From: ZC4RG29 sp036381475
GTDB lineage: Bacteria > Bacteroidota > Bacteroidia > Cytophagales > Cyclobacteriaceae
Assembly (NCBI GenBank): GCA_036381475.1
Contig: DASVCT010000158.1
Coordinates: 1-22,291 of the forward strand
Reading direction: 5' to 3'
Length of the DNA stretch: 22,291 nt
The notes beneath the pieces are model-generated. The model had not been told where the DNA came from. It was given only the letters and a program-made list of their open reading frames with translations, and searched no databases. This document shows positions 1 through 6,678 of the stretch, piece by piece. The position numbers and the translations under genes are program-made. Each line of letters starts with the position of its first letter. The stretch's first letter is position 1.

Positions 1-230
1 AAGAGAACATGGTGATCACCATCGAGCCCGGAATTTATATCGATGAAAACAGTGACTGTGATCCAAAATGGTGGGGCATTGGTGTCCGTATCGAAGATGA
101 TTTCCTCGTCCAGAAAAATGGGTGTGAAATGCTGTCTTCACGCGCTCCCCGCGATCCCGATGAGATTGAGGCCCTGATGAAACAGTCCAGTCCGTTGGAT
201 GATTTTGTGTTGCCGGAGTTGGGGGAATAG
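1..230 (+). CDS. M24-family Xaa-Pro aminopeptidase, C-terminal fragment
   Basis: The reading frame is open from the left edge (first full codon at base 3) to a TAG at 228-230, so only the last ~75 residues are visible. They carry the two C-terminal glutamate metal ligands of the M24 'pita-bread' fold: the IEPGIY motif just after the start of the fragment, and GIGVRIEDD about 28 residues later. In this family the enzyme is a dinuclear metallopeptidase that removes an N-terminal residue preceding proline. The WWGIGVRIEDD context is closer to aminopeptidase P/prolidase-like members than to methionine aminopeptidase. The remaining ligands (two Asp and one His) must lie upstream, outside the window. 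The M24 assignment is secure; the exact substrate class is inference. Confidence 0.85.
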   Translation, partial: ENMVITIEPGIYIDENSDCDPKWWGIGVRIEDDFLVQKNGCEMLSSRAPRDPDEIEALMKQSSPLDDFVLPELGE

Positions 231-232
231 TG

Positions 233-264
233 TGTTGGAGTGTTGAAGTGTTGGAGTGTTGAAG
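233..264. repeat. Short tandem repeat, alternating TGTTGGAG / TGTTGAAG
   Basis: Four head-to-tail 8-bp units, alternating TGTTGGAG and TGTTGAAG, begin 2 bases after the aminopeptidase stop codon. This is equivalent to two perfect copies of a 16-bp unit. A degenerate further copy (TGGAGTGTTGAGG) lies at 325-337. The array sits between two convergent genes. No function can be read from it; slipped-strand expansion of a simple repeat is the plain explanation. Confidence 0.8.
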
Positions 265-266
265 TG

Positions 267-320
267 CCTGCCCGACTGCCCAGCGTCATTTTGAATTTTG
301 GTATGCTTTAGCCGGGCAGG
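267..320. other. Inverted repeat CCTGCCCG / CGGGCAGG in convergent intergenic gap
   Basis: CCTGCCCG at 267-274 is perfectly complementary to CGGGCAGG at 313-320, giving an 8-bp GC-rich stem with a 38-base loop. It lies between the aminopeptidase stop and the 3' end of the histidine kinase, which converge here, so a transcript end in either direction would pass through it. There is no T-run after either arm and the loop is long, so an intrinsic terminator is only one possibility. A copy of the neighbouring GTGTTGGAG-type repeat lies on each side. Confidence 0.4.
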
Positions 321-418
321 GGGGTGGAGTGTTGAGGTCGATGCACGTCGTGGAGTTTCAGTTAAATTGAACGCGTAATCTTTGGACCTTCACCGCAATG
401 ACACGAATAAATAATCGC

Positions 419-2428
419 TCAACCTTCCTCACGACCTGCGTTGGCATAGTGATACTCCGTCTTGTACTCGGGCAAAGTGAACGTAAACGTCGTTCCCTTT
501 CCTGCCTCCGTTTCAAACCAAATCGTGCCCTTATTCTTTTCCGTGAATTCCTTGCATAGAACAAGACCCAGGCCTGTGCCTGCTTCTTGCCGGGTGCCCG
601 GCGTTGTGAGGCTTTCCAGGGTAAAGAGTGTCGCCTGATTGGCTTCGGGTATGCCGGTTCCTGTATCGGAAACCGATATGATGATTTTCTGATCTTCAGC
701 CTTGCCCCGGATCGTGATGGTACCGCCGGGTGGAGTAAACTTGACGGCGTTGGTGATGAGGTTTCGCAGGACGGATTGAATCATCACCTGGTCTGCATAG
801 GCGATACAATCGGGGGCGACGTCCAGCTGCAATGTGATGAGTTTTTGGGTCATGTCGTTTTCAAGAAGTCCTGCGGCCTCGGATATCATAACTGGCATAT
901 CCAGCCGGACCGGCTTCACCACTTCCCCGCGGAGCTGGAACTTCGCCCAATGCAGGAGGTTTTGTATGAAGTTCGTGGTCTGGTCGAGGTGCGTTTCGAT
1001 TTCCGTTGAAACCGTCTTGAATTCGTCCTGGCTTAGCTTGTTGATCTTAGCAAGAGCAAGCGACAGCTTTAACGATGAAAGCGGCGCCTTGATGTCGTGC
1101 GAGACCACCGAAAACAGTTTGTCCTTGATCCGGTTCAGCTCTTCCAGTTTTTCTTTTTGCTGGTTAATCTGCAAGGTACGCTGCCTTACCTCTTGCTCCA
1201 GCCTGATCTTCTCTTCCTGGCCGCGCTTCAATTCCAATTCCTTGGCGCGCTGATTTTCTTTTACGAGCACATTCCACCGCTCACCGAGAGCTAGCGAGAT
1301 GAGGACTACCTGGAGCACGCATCCGATCATGAGACCCTGATAATTGGCGCCAAGGTAGCCGGGCGCAAGTCCCAGGTTGCCCATGGTGAAGGCCACTGCG
1401 GCCAGGAGCAGGGTAACCCATGCTAACAGATAGTAGAGTGCCGGTCTGAATTTTCGGTAAAGACAGAACGCGGCAGCGACAAGTACGATCAGACAGTGCG
1501 TGAGCGTGAAAAGGTGAAGGTACATGTAGGAAATCTGCCGCATGAAGAACAACATCAGTGTGCCCAGGATGAGGTTGATCGCGGTGTTGATGATGAGCAG
1601 GTTATCCAGCAAGCGACTGAAATTCCGGACGTTCAGGAACGCGCGGGTAAGGAGGGCCGAACTCAACACAAAGAAAGGCCCGCTGAGCGCCGCGAAGTCG
1701 TCGTTAAGCCGGGGTTGTCCGGGATGGAGAAACAGAAATGTATAACCCTGAAAGAACGCGATGACGTTGGCCATGCTGATGAGGGTGAGGACATAGTAGG
1801 CCGTGCTCTTGTCGCGGATGGAAAGGAGGAGAAACACCTGGTACAGGATCATGATAAGCATGCCGCCGTAAAACAGCCCGTTGATCAGTTGGGTGTTGTA
1901 GTTAGCGACCTGGAACCGTGCCGGAGTCCAGAACACGATCGGCACCTGAACCGACGAGATGGTGTGAATGCGAAGATAGATCGTACGCGTCTGCCCCTGT
2001 GGCAGCGTAAGTCTGAAGATGGGTTGGCGATGTGGCAGATCGCGCGTGGCAATGGGAAAGATGTCGCCACCTGCCTTGTGCATTTCCGGAGAAGGGCCGT
2101 CTGCGAACACATACACGTCGATCCGGTCCAGCGGTGAATATGGGATCTCCAGGTTCCATTCCGCCTGGTCGGATTGGTTGGCAACCACCATTCTGAACCA
2201 GTGCGTTCTACGGTCAAATCCAAGTCCGGGTGCGCGGTTCGGATGCGGAAGTGGCGAAAAATCCTGGTTCATGACGGCCTCAACGGACAGGGTATCTGTT
2301 TCGTCGACAAAGTGGGTCATTCGTCCCAGTACTTCCTCCTTGCCGGAACCCGTAAGCGTGATCACCTGGCCAAATGCCTGTGATCCGCACCACGACAATA
2401 AAATCAGCGCGACGTAGAATTCTTTCAT
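419..2428 (-). CDS. Sensor histidine kinase with 7TMR-DISM input module
   Basis: This 669-residue membrane kinase starts with a probable signal peptide (residues 1-20, ending near AFG). A ~160-residue periplasmic beta-rich region follows (7TMR-DISM extracellular type). Next come seven hydrophobic segments (about 184-204, 212-232, 247-265, 276-296, 306-323, 330-350, 366-382) and a charged coiled coil (388-436). The HisKA dimerisation box FSVVSHDIKAPLSSL has the phosphoacceptor H444. The HATPase domain shows the N-box LRNLITNAVKF (554-564), the G1 box DTGTGIPE (588-595) and the G2 box GTGLGL (617-622). All catalytic motifs are intact. No receiver or DNA-binding domain follows, so it must act on a response regulator encoded elsewhere. 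It starts 4 bases after the hemB stop on the same strand and is likely co-transcribed with it. The ligand is unknown; 7TMR-DISM domains are thought to bind small molecules, often carbohydrates. Confidence 0.92.
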   Translation of the reverse strand: MKEFYVALILLSWCGSQAFGQVITLTGSGKEEVLGRMTHFVDETDTLSVEAVMNQDFSPLPHPNRAPGLGFDRRTHWFRMVVANQSDQAEWNLEIPYSPLDRIDVYVFADGPSPEMHKAGGDIFPIATRDLPHRQPIFRLTLPQGQTRTIYLRIHTISSVQVPIVFWTPARFQVANYNTQLINGLFYGGMLIMILYQVFLLLSIRDKSTAYYVLTLISMANVIAFFQGYTFLFLHPGQPRLNDDFAALSGPFFVLSSALLTRAFLNVRNFSRLLDNLLIINTAINLILGTLMLFFMRQISYMYLHLFTLTHCLIVLVAAAFCLYRKFRPALYYLLAWVTLLLAAVAFTMGNLGLAPGYLGANYQGLMIGCVLQVVLISLALGERWNVLVKENQRAKELELKRGQEEKIRLEQEVRQRTLQINQQKEKLEELNRIKDKLFSVVSHDIKAPLSSLKLSLALAKINKLSQDEFKTVSTEIETHLDQTTNFIQNLLHWAKFQLRGEVVKPVRLDMPVMISEAAGLLENDMTQKLITLQLDVAPDCIAYADQVMIQSVLRNLITNAVKFTPPGGTITIRGKAEDQKIIISVSDTGTGIPEANQATLFTLESLTTPGTRQEAGTGLGLVLCKEFTEKNKGTIWFETEAGKGTTFTFTLPEYKTEYHYANAGREEG

Positions 2429-2432
2429 TCCA

Positions 2433-3419
2433 TCAACCTCTGGTCAGTAACGCATATTCTTTGGCGAAATAGGTAAGGATCACATCGGCCCCGGCGCGCT
2501 TGATGCTAAGCAGCAGTTCCGTCATCACTCGTTCTTCTTCTATCCAGCCCTTTGCATGCGCTGCCTTGACCATGGAATAGTCGCCGCTCACGTTATAAGC
2601 GGCGATGGGAAGGTTAAAATTGTCGCGAAGCAGCCGGACGACGTCCAGGTACGCCATGGCCGGCTTGACCATGAGAAAGTCCGCCCCTTCTGCTACATCC
2701 AGACTTGCTTCAATAAGCGCTTCCCTTCGGTTTGCGGGATTCATTTGATAGGTCTTTTTGTCGCCGAACTTTGGCGCAGAGTCCAGCGCGTCGCGAAACG
2801 GCGAGTAAAACGCGCTCGCATATTTTGCGGTATAGCTCATGATCGACACGTCGGTAAATCCATTGCTGTCGAGCAACGATCTCAGGTAGCCGACGCGGCC
2901 GTCCATCATATCTGACGGCCCAATGATGTCAATCCCCGTCTCGGCCTGGGCGAGCGCCATCTTGCCCAGGATTTCGAGGGTAAGGTCATTGTCAATCTTT
3001 CCGTCCTTAACCAGGCCATCATGACCATCGGAGCTGTATGGGTCCATGGCCACGTCCGTCATAATGCACACGTCCGGAAATTCCTTTTTTATGGTCGCAA
3101 GTGCGCGGAGGTAGAAAAAGTCGCGGTCATAACTCTTGGACGCGGTTTTGTCTTTGTGTTTTTCGTCGACGACCGGAAAAATATCGAATGCAACAATGCC
3201 CAGTTTCGCGCACTCCTCGATTTCGTGGAGCATCGAGTCGACCGAAAAGCGGTAGATGCCCGGCATGCTTTCTACTTCCACTTTCTTGCCCGTACCCTCG
3301 AGGAGAAAAAGCGGAAAAATCAGGTCCTTCGTGTCCAGGGTGGTTTCTTCCACCAAAGACCGGATGACCTGACTCTTGCGGTTGCGGCGGGGCCGCGCAT
3401 GATTCAGGCGGAAAGACAT
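2433..3419 (-). CDS. hemB: Delta-aminolevulinic acid dehydratase (porphobilinogen synthase)
   Basis: HemB condenses two 5-aminolevulinate molecules into porphobilinogen, the first common pyrrole of heme and other tetrapyrroles, in the cytosol. The 328-residue length is normal. The N-terminal RPRRNRKS arm is the family's oligomer-contact region. The two substrate lysines are K199 (SYTAKY) and the Schiff-base K252 (LMVKPAMAYLD). At residues 121-135 the metal loop reads TDVAMDPYSSDGHDG. The cysteines of zinc-type enzymes are replaced by aspartates, so this is the Asp-rich form that does not use the catalytic Cys3 zinc site and is typically magnesium-stimulated. The gene follows the DUF2520 gene after 39 bases and precedes the histidine kinase by 4 bases. 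A 7/8 match to a -7 element (TAAATTTA, 3439-3446) in the upstream gap could give it some independent transcription. Confidence 0.97.
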   Translation of the reverse strand: MSFRLNHARPRRNRKSQVIRSLVEETTLDTKDLIFPLFLLEGTGKKVEVESMPGIYRFSVDSMLHEIEECAKLGIVAFDIFPVVDEKHKDKTASKSYDRDFFYLRALATIKKEFPDVCIMTDVAMDPYSSDGHDGLVKDGKIDNDLTLEILGKMALAQAETGIDIIGPSDMMDGRVGYLRSLLDSNGFTDVSIMSYTAKYASAFYSPFRDALDSAPKFGDKKTYQMNPANRREALIEASLDVAEGADFLMVKPAMAYLDVVRLLRDNFNLPIAAYNVSGDYSMVKAAHAKGWIEEERVMTELLLSIKRAGADVILTYFAKEYALLTRG

Positions 3420-3458
3420 TACTACAAGGTTTCAAGGGTAAATTTATCAGTTTGACCG

Positions 3459-4250
3459 TTACGATTGATACCGCTCCAGTATATGTTGGCTGATTGTCTT
3501 GTAGATTTCCCTTAGTGCCGGGTCATCCTTGAGAAATTCGGCGTGCCTGCGCAGAATGCTCAGGTCCCCTCGGCGGGCGGGTCCGGTCTGTGCTTGCTCC
3601 GGGCCGGCGTCAAGGCTCTTGTTCATCGTTTCTGCGATAAGCGGTTTGAGCCAGTCCGGGTCCAAATCGTGGTCTTCCATAAGCGCAAAGGCAATAGCAA
3701 CCATGTGGTTCGTGAAGTTCGACGCAAAAACGGCAGCGATGTGCAGCGCGAGGCGGCGTTCAGATGTAAGCGTGGCCACCGTAGGGCTCAATGCGCGGCC
3801 CATGGCCTCCAAAGCCTGCTCGACCCTCGGATTACTTCCTTCTACGAGGATGGCGATGTCTTCAAAATTTACCCTTGCGCCCTTTGAAAAGGTCTGCAAG
3901 GGGTAAAACACGCCGATGTTCTCTGTGTCCATCTCTGCCAACACGCGCATCGGGGTGCTTCCTGACGTGTGAACGACGAGCGTGCCGGGGGGTATGACAA
4001 GCTCTGCTGCAACCAGTTCTATGGCGTCGTCGCTTACCGCGAGAATGACTGCGTCCACATCGCTGTCGGCGAAATCAGGTACCTTTTTAACCTGGGCCCG
4101 GTACAGTCGCGATGCCAGCTGACGGGCGTTGCCGGCGTTGCGGCTGTATACTTCGCGTACCGGATACCCAGCGTTATCCAGTGCAGGCGCCAGGTGCCAG
4201 GCCAGATTGCCTGCACCTACAATCGCGACGGTCCGTATCCTGTCTTTCAT
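3459..4250 (-). CDS. Rossmann-fold NAD(P)-binding protein with DUF2520 domain
   Basis: This 263-residue protein has two parts. The N-terminal Rossmann domain carries the nucleotide-binding turn VAIVGAGNLAWHL (GAGN at 12-15) and a second hydrophobic strand, AVILAVSDDAI (68-77). It resembles the F420/NADP oxidoreductase fold and the 6-phosphogluconate-dehydrogenase-like family. The C-terminal helical DUF2520 region shows the landmarks HTSGS (94-98), YPLQTF (116-121), LHIAAVFASNFTNH (169-182) and QTGPARRGD (221-229). These look like active-site residues of a two-domain dehydrogenase, but the substrate is not established. Its ATG overlaps the prmC stop by 4 bases (ATGA, 4247-4250), which suggests translational coupling. 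It is followed by hemB. The family is common in Bacteroidota and often annotated as a pyrroline-5-carboxylate-reductase-like protein; I would not assign that reaction. Confidence 0.88.
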   Translation of the reverse strand: MKDRIRTVAIVGAGNLAWHLAPALDNAGYPVREVYSRNAGNARQLASRLYRAQVKKVPDFADSDVDAVILAVSDDAIELVAAELVIPPGTLVVHTSGSTPMRVLAEMDTENIGVFYPLQTFSKGARVNFEDIAILVEGSNPRVEQALEAMGRALSPTVATLTSERRLALHIAAVFASNFTNHMVAIAFALMEDHDLDPDWLKPLIAETMNKSLDAGPEQAQTGPARRGDLSILRRHAEFLKDDPALREIYKTISQHILERYQS

Positions 4251-5107
4251 TCATCGCCGGAGTAGATGCCGTGCACGATCCGTTGTTTGCCAGAACTGTC
4301 GTTCACGACGGTGACGTCCGAAAAACTGTATTCCCGAAACAAATTCGCCACTTTGTCACCGAAGCGTTCGTTGATCTCTACGATCACGACACCACCCGGG
4401 TTCAGCACTTCACGCGAATGCAAAAGGATCGGCCGATAATATTGAAGGGGATCGGACGACTCGGTAAACAGGGCAAGGTGCGGTTCATGTTCCAGAACGG
4501 TCGGACTCATTTCCGGAGCCTCGTCTGGTGTTATGTACGGTGGGTTGCTTACGATCAGGTCAAGGTCGGATACCGGCATCAGCTCACTTATAATATTGGA
4601 GCGATGAAAATCAACTGTTGCAGAAAGTGCTTTGGCGTTCTCGCGGGCAACTTCAAGGGCACGCAGGCTTATGTCCGTTGCGTAAACGCTCGCATCCGGC
4701 CGCTCCAGTGCCATCGTTATGGCAATGCATCCGCTGCCGCAGCCGACGTCCGCGAGGCGGGGTGAGTGAACTTCCTCCAATAAGCCCAATGCTGCCCGCG
4801 TAAGGTCTTCGGTTTCCGGCCTGGGGATCAATACATCGCGGTTGACTCTGAAGGTTCGTCCATAAAAATCGCATTCCCCCAGAACGTACTGCAGCGGTTC
4901 TCCGCTGTTTACACGTTCCAGTACGTGGTGTAGCCGTTCTAAGACCGTTTGCCCGATAGAAACCTTCTTTTCGGCAGCAATGTCGGTGGGGGTAATTCCG
5001 GCAACATTTTCCAGTATCCGATACAGAATAGCCTTCTTTTCATCATCGGCTTCAGCCAACCTGACGTGACGCATCAAATCCAGAAACAGGGTTTTGGAAT
5101 TCGTCAT
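4247..5107 (-). CDS. prmC: Peptide chain release factor N5-glutamine methyltransferase
   Basis: PrmC uses S-adenosylmethionine to methylate the glutamine of the GGQ motif in release factors RF1 and RF2, which speeds translation termination. The 286-residue product has the usual helical N-terminal domain that binds the release factor and the PRPETE segment (95-100). It also has the SAM-binding motif I VGCGSGCIA (121-129) and the catalytic NPPY tetrad in IVSNPPYI (residues 188-191). The ATG at 5107 (MTNSKTLF...) is preferred over an in-frame upstream start at 5185: the upstream extension would run into ribD and has no family counterpart. It is the first gene of a four-gene minus-strand unit. 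It is read divergently from ribD, with only 28 bases between the two start codons. Confidence 0.95.
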   Translation of the reverse strand: MTNSKTLFLDLMRHVRLAEADDEKKAILYRILENVAGITPTDIAAEKKVSIGQTVLERLHHVLERVNSGEPLQYVLGECDFYGRTFRVNRDVLIPRPETEDLTRAALGLLEEVHSPRLADVGCGSGCIAITMALERPDASVYATDISLRALEVARENAKALSATVDFHRSNIISELMPVSDLDLIVSNPPYITPDEAPEMSPTVLEHEPHLALFTESSDPLQYYRPILLHSREVLNPGGVVIVEINERFGDKVANLFREYSFSDVTVVNDSSGKQRIVHGIYSGDE

Positions 5108-5115
5108 GCAAGAAC

Positions 5116-5123
5116 AATCTTTG
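5116..5123 (+). promoter_or_regulatory. Candidate ribD -7 element (AATCTTTG)
   Basis: AATCTTTG differs from TAnnTTTG only at the first position. It would place transcription start around 5129, about 7 bases before the preferred ribD ATG at 5136. The element lies inside the prmC/ribD divergent gap, back-to-back with the minus-strand element. Confidence 0.45.
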
Positions 5124-5131
5124 CAAGTATA
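5124..5131 (-). promoter_or_regulatory. Candidate prmC -7 element (TATACTTG)
   Basis: Read on the minus strand this is TATACTTG, matching 7 of 8 positions of the Bacteroidota -7 consensus TAnnTTTG. A start site ~6 bases downstream would give prmC a leader of roughly 10 bases. It directly abuts the candidate ribD element on the other strand. No clear -33 TTG was seen. Confidence 0.45.
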
Positions 5132-5135
5132 CGCA

Positions 5136-6194
5136 ATGAACGACCACAATATGTCGATCGACGCAGGTTTTATGGCCAGGGCCATCGAACTCGCGTTGTT
5201 AGGACTGGGCAGAGTGAGTCCGAACCCACTAGTAGGGTGCGTTATCGTGCATGACGATCGAATTATCAGCGAAGGCTGGCACCGTGCCTACGGTGAGGCG
5301 CACGCAGAAGCTGCCGCCGTTCAGTCTGTGCGCGACAAGCGCCTTCTGAAAACCAGTACGGTATACGTTACACTCGAACCTTGCACGCATTATGGTAAGA
5401 CACCACCTTGCGCGGATATGCTCATTGAACACCGTGTCCAGCGCGTTGTGATCGGCAGCACGGATTCCAACCCGAACGTTACCGGCGGCGGTGCAGCAAA
5501 GTTAAGAGACGCAGGCATCGCAGTTACAACCGGTATACTTGAGGATGCCTGCCGATACATGAACCGGCGGTTTTTCACATTTGTTGAACAAAAGCGTCCA
5601 TACATTATCCTGAAGTGGGCGGAGACATCGGATCGGTACATCGCCCGTGATAATCGCGATTCGAAATGGATCAGTGACAAGGTAAGCCGTCAGCTGGTTC
5701 ACCGTTGGAGGGCTGAAGAAGATGCCATCCTCGTCGGTTCGGGGACAGCGGAGGCGGACAACCCGCGGTTGACAGTCCGCGACTGGACCGGGCGAAACCC
5801 GGTTCGCATACTTATTGACCGTACCTTGCGAATCGGGCGGACACTGCAACTTTTCGACGGATCTGCCCGCACTATCATATACAACACGGTCAGAAGTGAA
5901 GAAACTCAGGGCGCAGTATGTGTTAAATTATCGGAGCATAATTTCCTGAATGATATGATGGCCGATCTTCACGCGCGAAACATACAGTCCCTTATTGTTG
6001 AGGGTGGCGCCCGCACCCTGGATTTATTCGTACAGGCCGACCTTTGGGATGAAGCGCGCGTGTTTCGTTCGCCGCAAGTTTTTGGCAGCGGCATACCCGC
6101 TCCACAACTGAAAGGTCATGCCCATATGGATGTCCTTTCCTCGGATCAATTGTTTTTGTATTCCCGTCACCAGGATTATCACCGGCATGGCTGA
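5136..6194 (+). CDS. ribD: Bifunctional riboflavin biosynthesis deaminase/reductase
   Basis: RibD carries out the second and third steps of riboflavin synthesis from GTP: deamination of the diaminopyrimidine intermediate, then NADPH-dependent reduction of its ribose side chain. In the 352-residue product the N-terminal deaminase domain shows the zinc site HAE (56-58) and PCTHYGKTPPC (82-92, cysteines 83 and 92). The C-terminal reductase domain begins near RPYIILKWAETSD (154-166) and includes the cofactor-binding VEGGARTL (288-295). I chose the ATG at 5136 (MNDHNMSIDAGFM) because it matches the usual RibD N-terminus; ATG 5106 and TTG 5094 are in frame but overlap prmC. Other rib genes are not adjacent. 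The stop overlaps the next gene's start by 8 bases, so the three + strand genes here are probably one operon. Confidence 0.95.
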   Translation: MNDHNMSIDAGFMARAIELALLGLGRVSPNPLVGCVIVHDDRIISEGWHRAYGEAHAEAAAVQSVRDKRLLKTSTVYVTLEPCTHYGKTPPCADMLIEHRVQRVVIGSTDSNPNVTGGGAAKLRDAGIAVTTGILEDACRYMNRRFFTFVEQKRPYIILKWAETSDRYIARDNRDSKWISDKVSRQLVHRWRAEEDAILVGSGTAEADNPRLTVRDWTGRNPVRILIDRTLRIGRTLQLFDGSARTIIYNTVRSEETQGAVCVKLSEHNFLNDMMADLHARNIQSLIVEGGARTLDLFVQADLWDEARVFRSPQVFGSGIPAPQLKGHAHMDVLSSDQLFLYSRHQDYHRHG

Positions 6195-6669
6195 AGAATT
6201 GTTCATCGATCCCTCTGCGGACAAAGCCGCAAAGTACCGCACCCTGCTCCCGCAGGTGGAAGCGCTTGTTCAGGGAGAAAGCGACTTGATCGCGAACCTT
6301 TCAAACATCGCCGCCGCGCTTCATCAGACTTTTGACTTTTTCTGGGTTGGATTTTACCTGGTGAAGGATGGACAACTGGTGCTGGGACCTTTTCAGGGAC
6401 CGGTGGCATGCACGCGTATCGACTTCGGAAAGGGGGTATGTGGAACAGCATGGGAACGCAAAGCCGCAATTGTGGTAATGGATGTCGACAAATTCCCCGG
6501 GCACATCGCGTGTTCGTCACTTTCAAAGTCGGAAATTGTACTTCCCGTGTTGAAGGATAACGAAGTGGTGATGATCCTCGACGTCGACAGCGACCAGCTT
6601 GCTCATTTTGATACGACCGACGAGGAAGGCCTCGGAAAAATCGTGCGTGTTATCGAGCGAATCCTTTAA
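6187..6669 (+). CDS. msrC: GAF-domain free methionine-(R)-sulfoxide reductase
   Basis: Enzymes of this type (fRMsr, YebR/MsrC) reduce free methionine-R-sulfoxide to methionine, using cysteines in a GAF-fold pocket. The 160-residue protein is one GAF domain of the usual length. It retains all three conserved cysteines: C75 in GPVACTRI, C85 in GKGVCGTAW, and C109 in FPGHIACSS. The diagnostic SEIVLPV strand follows at 115-121. With all three present, a reductase is more likely than a non-catalytic GAF sensor. The ATG lies inside the last codons of ribD (8-base overlap), and the MutS-like gene begins 9 bases after its stop. The coupling suggests co-expression with flavin synthesis and the membrane ATPase. 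The thioredoxin/glutaredoxin donor is not encoded nearby. Confidence 0.92.
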   Translation: MAEELFIDPSADKAAKYRTLLPQVEALVQGESDLIANLSNIAAALHQTFDFFWVGFYLVKDGQLVLGPFQGPVACTRIDFGKGVCGTAWERKAAIVVMDVDKFPGHIACSSLSKSEIVLPVLKDNEVVMILDVDSDQLAHFDTTDEEGLGKIVRVIERIL

Positions 6670-6678
6670 CCCGTGCTC

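Noticed and set aside
1496..2137. 213-codon + strand open frame inside the 7TMR-DISM kinase gene
   Set aside because: It is antisense to a kinase with complete motifs, has a highly charged composition with no domain, and is explained by GC-rich codon structure of the real gene.
5108..5185. 26-residue N-terminal extension of prmC
   Set aside because: It would overlap ribD's coding start and both candidate promoters, and the family normally starts at the internal Met at 5107.
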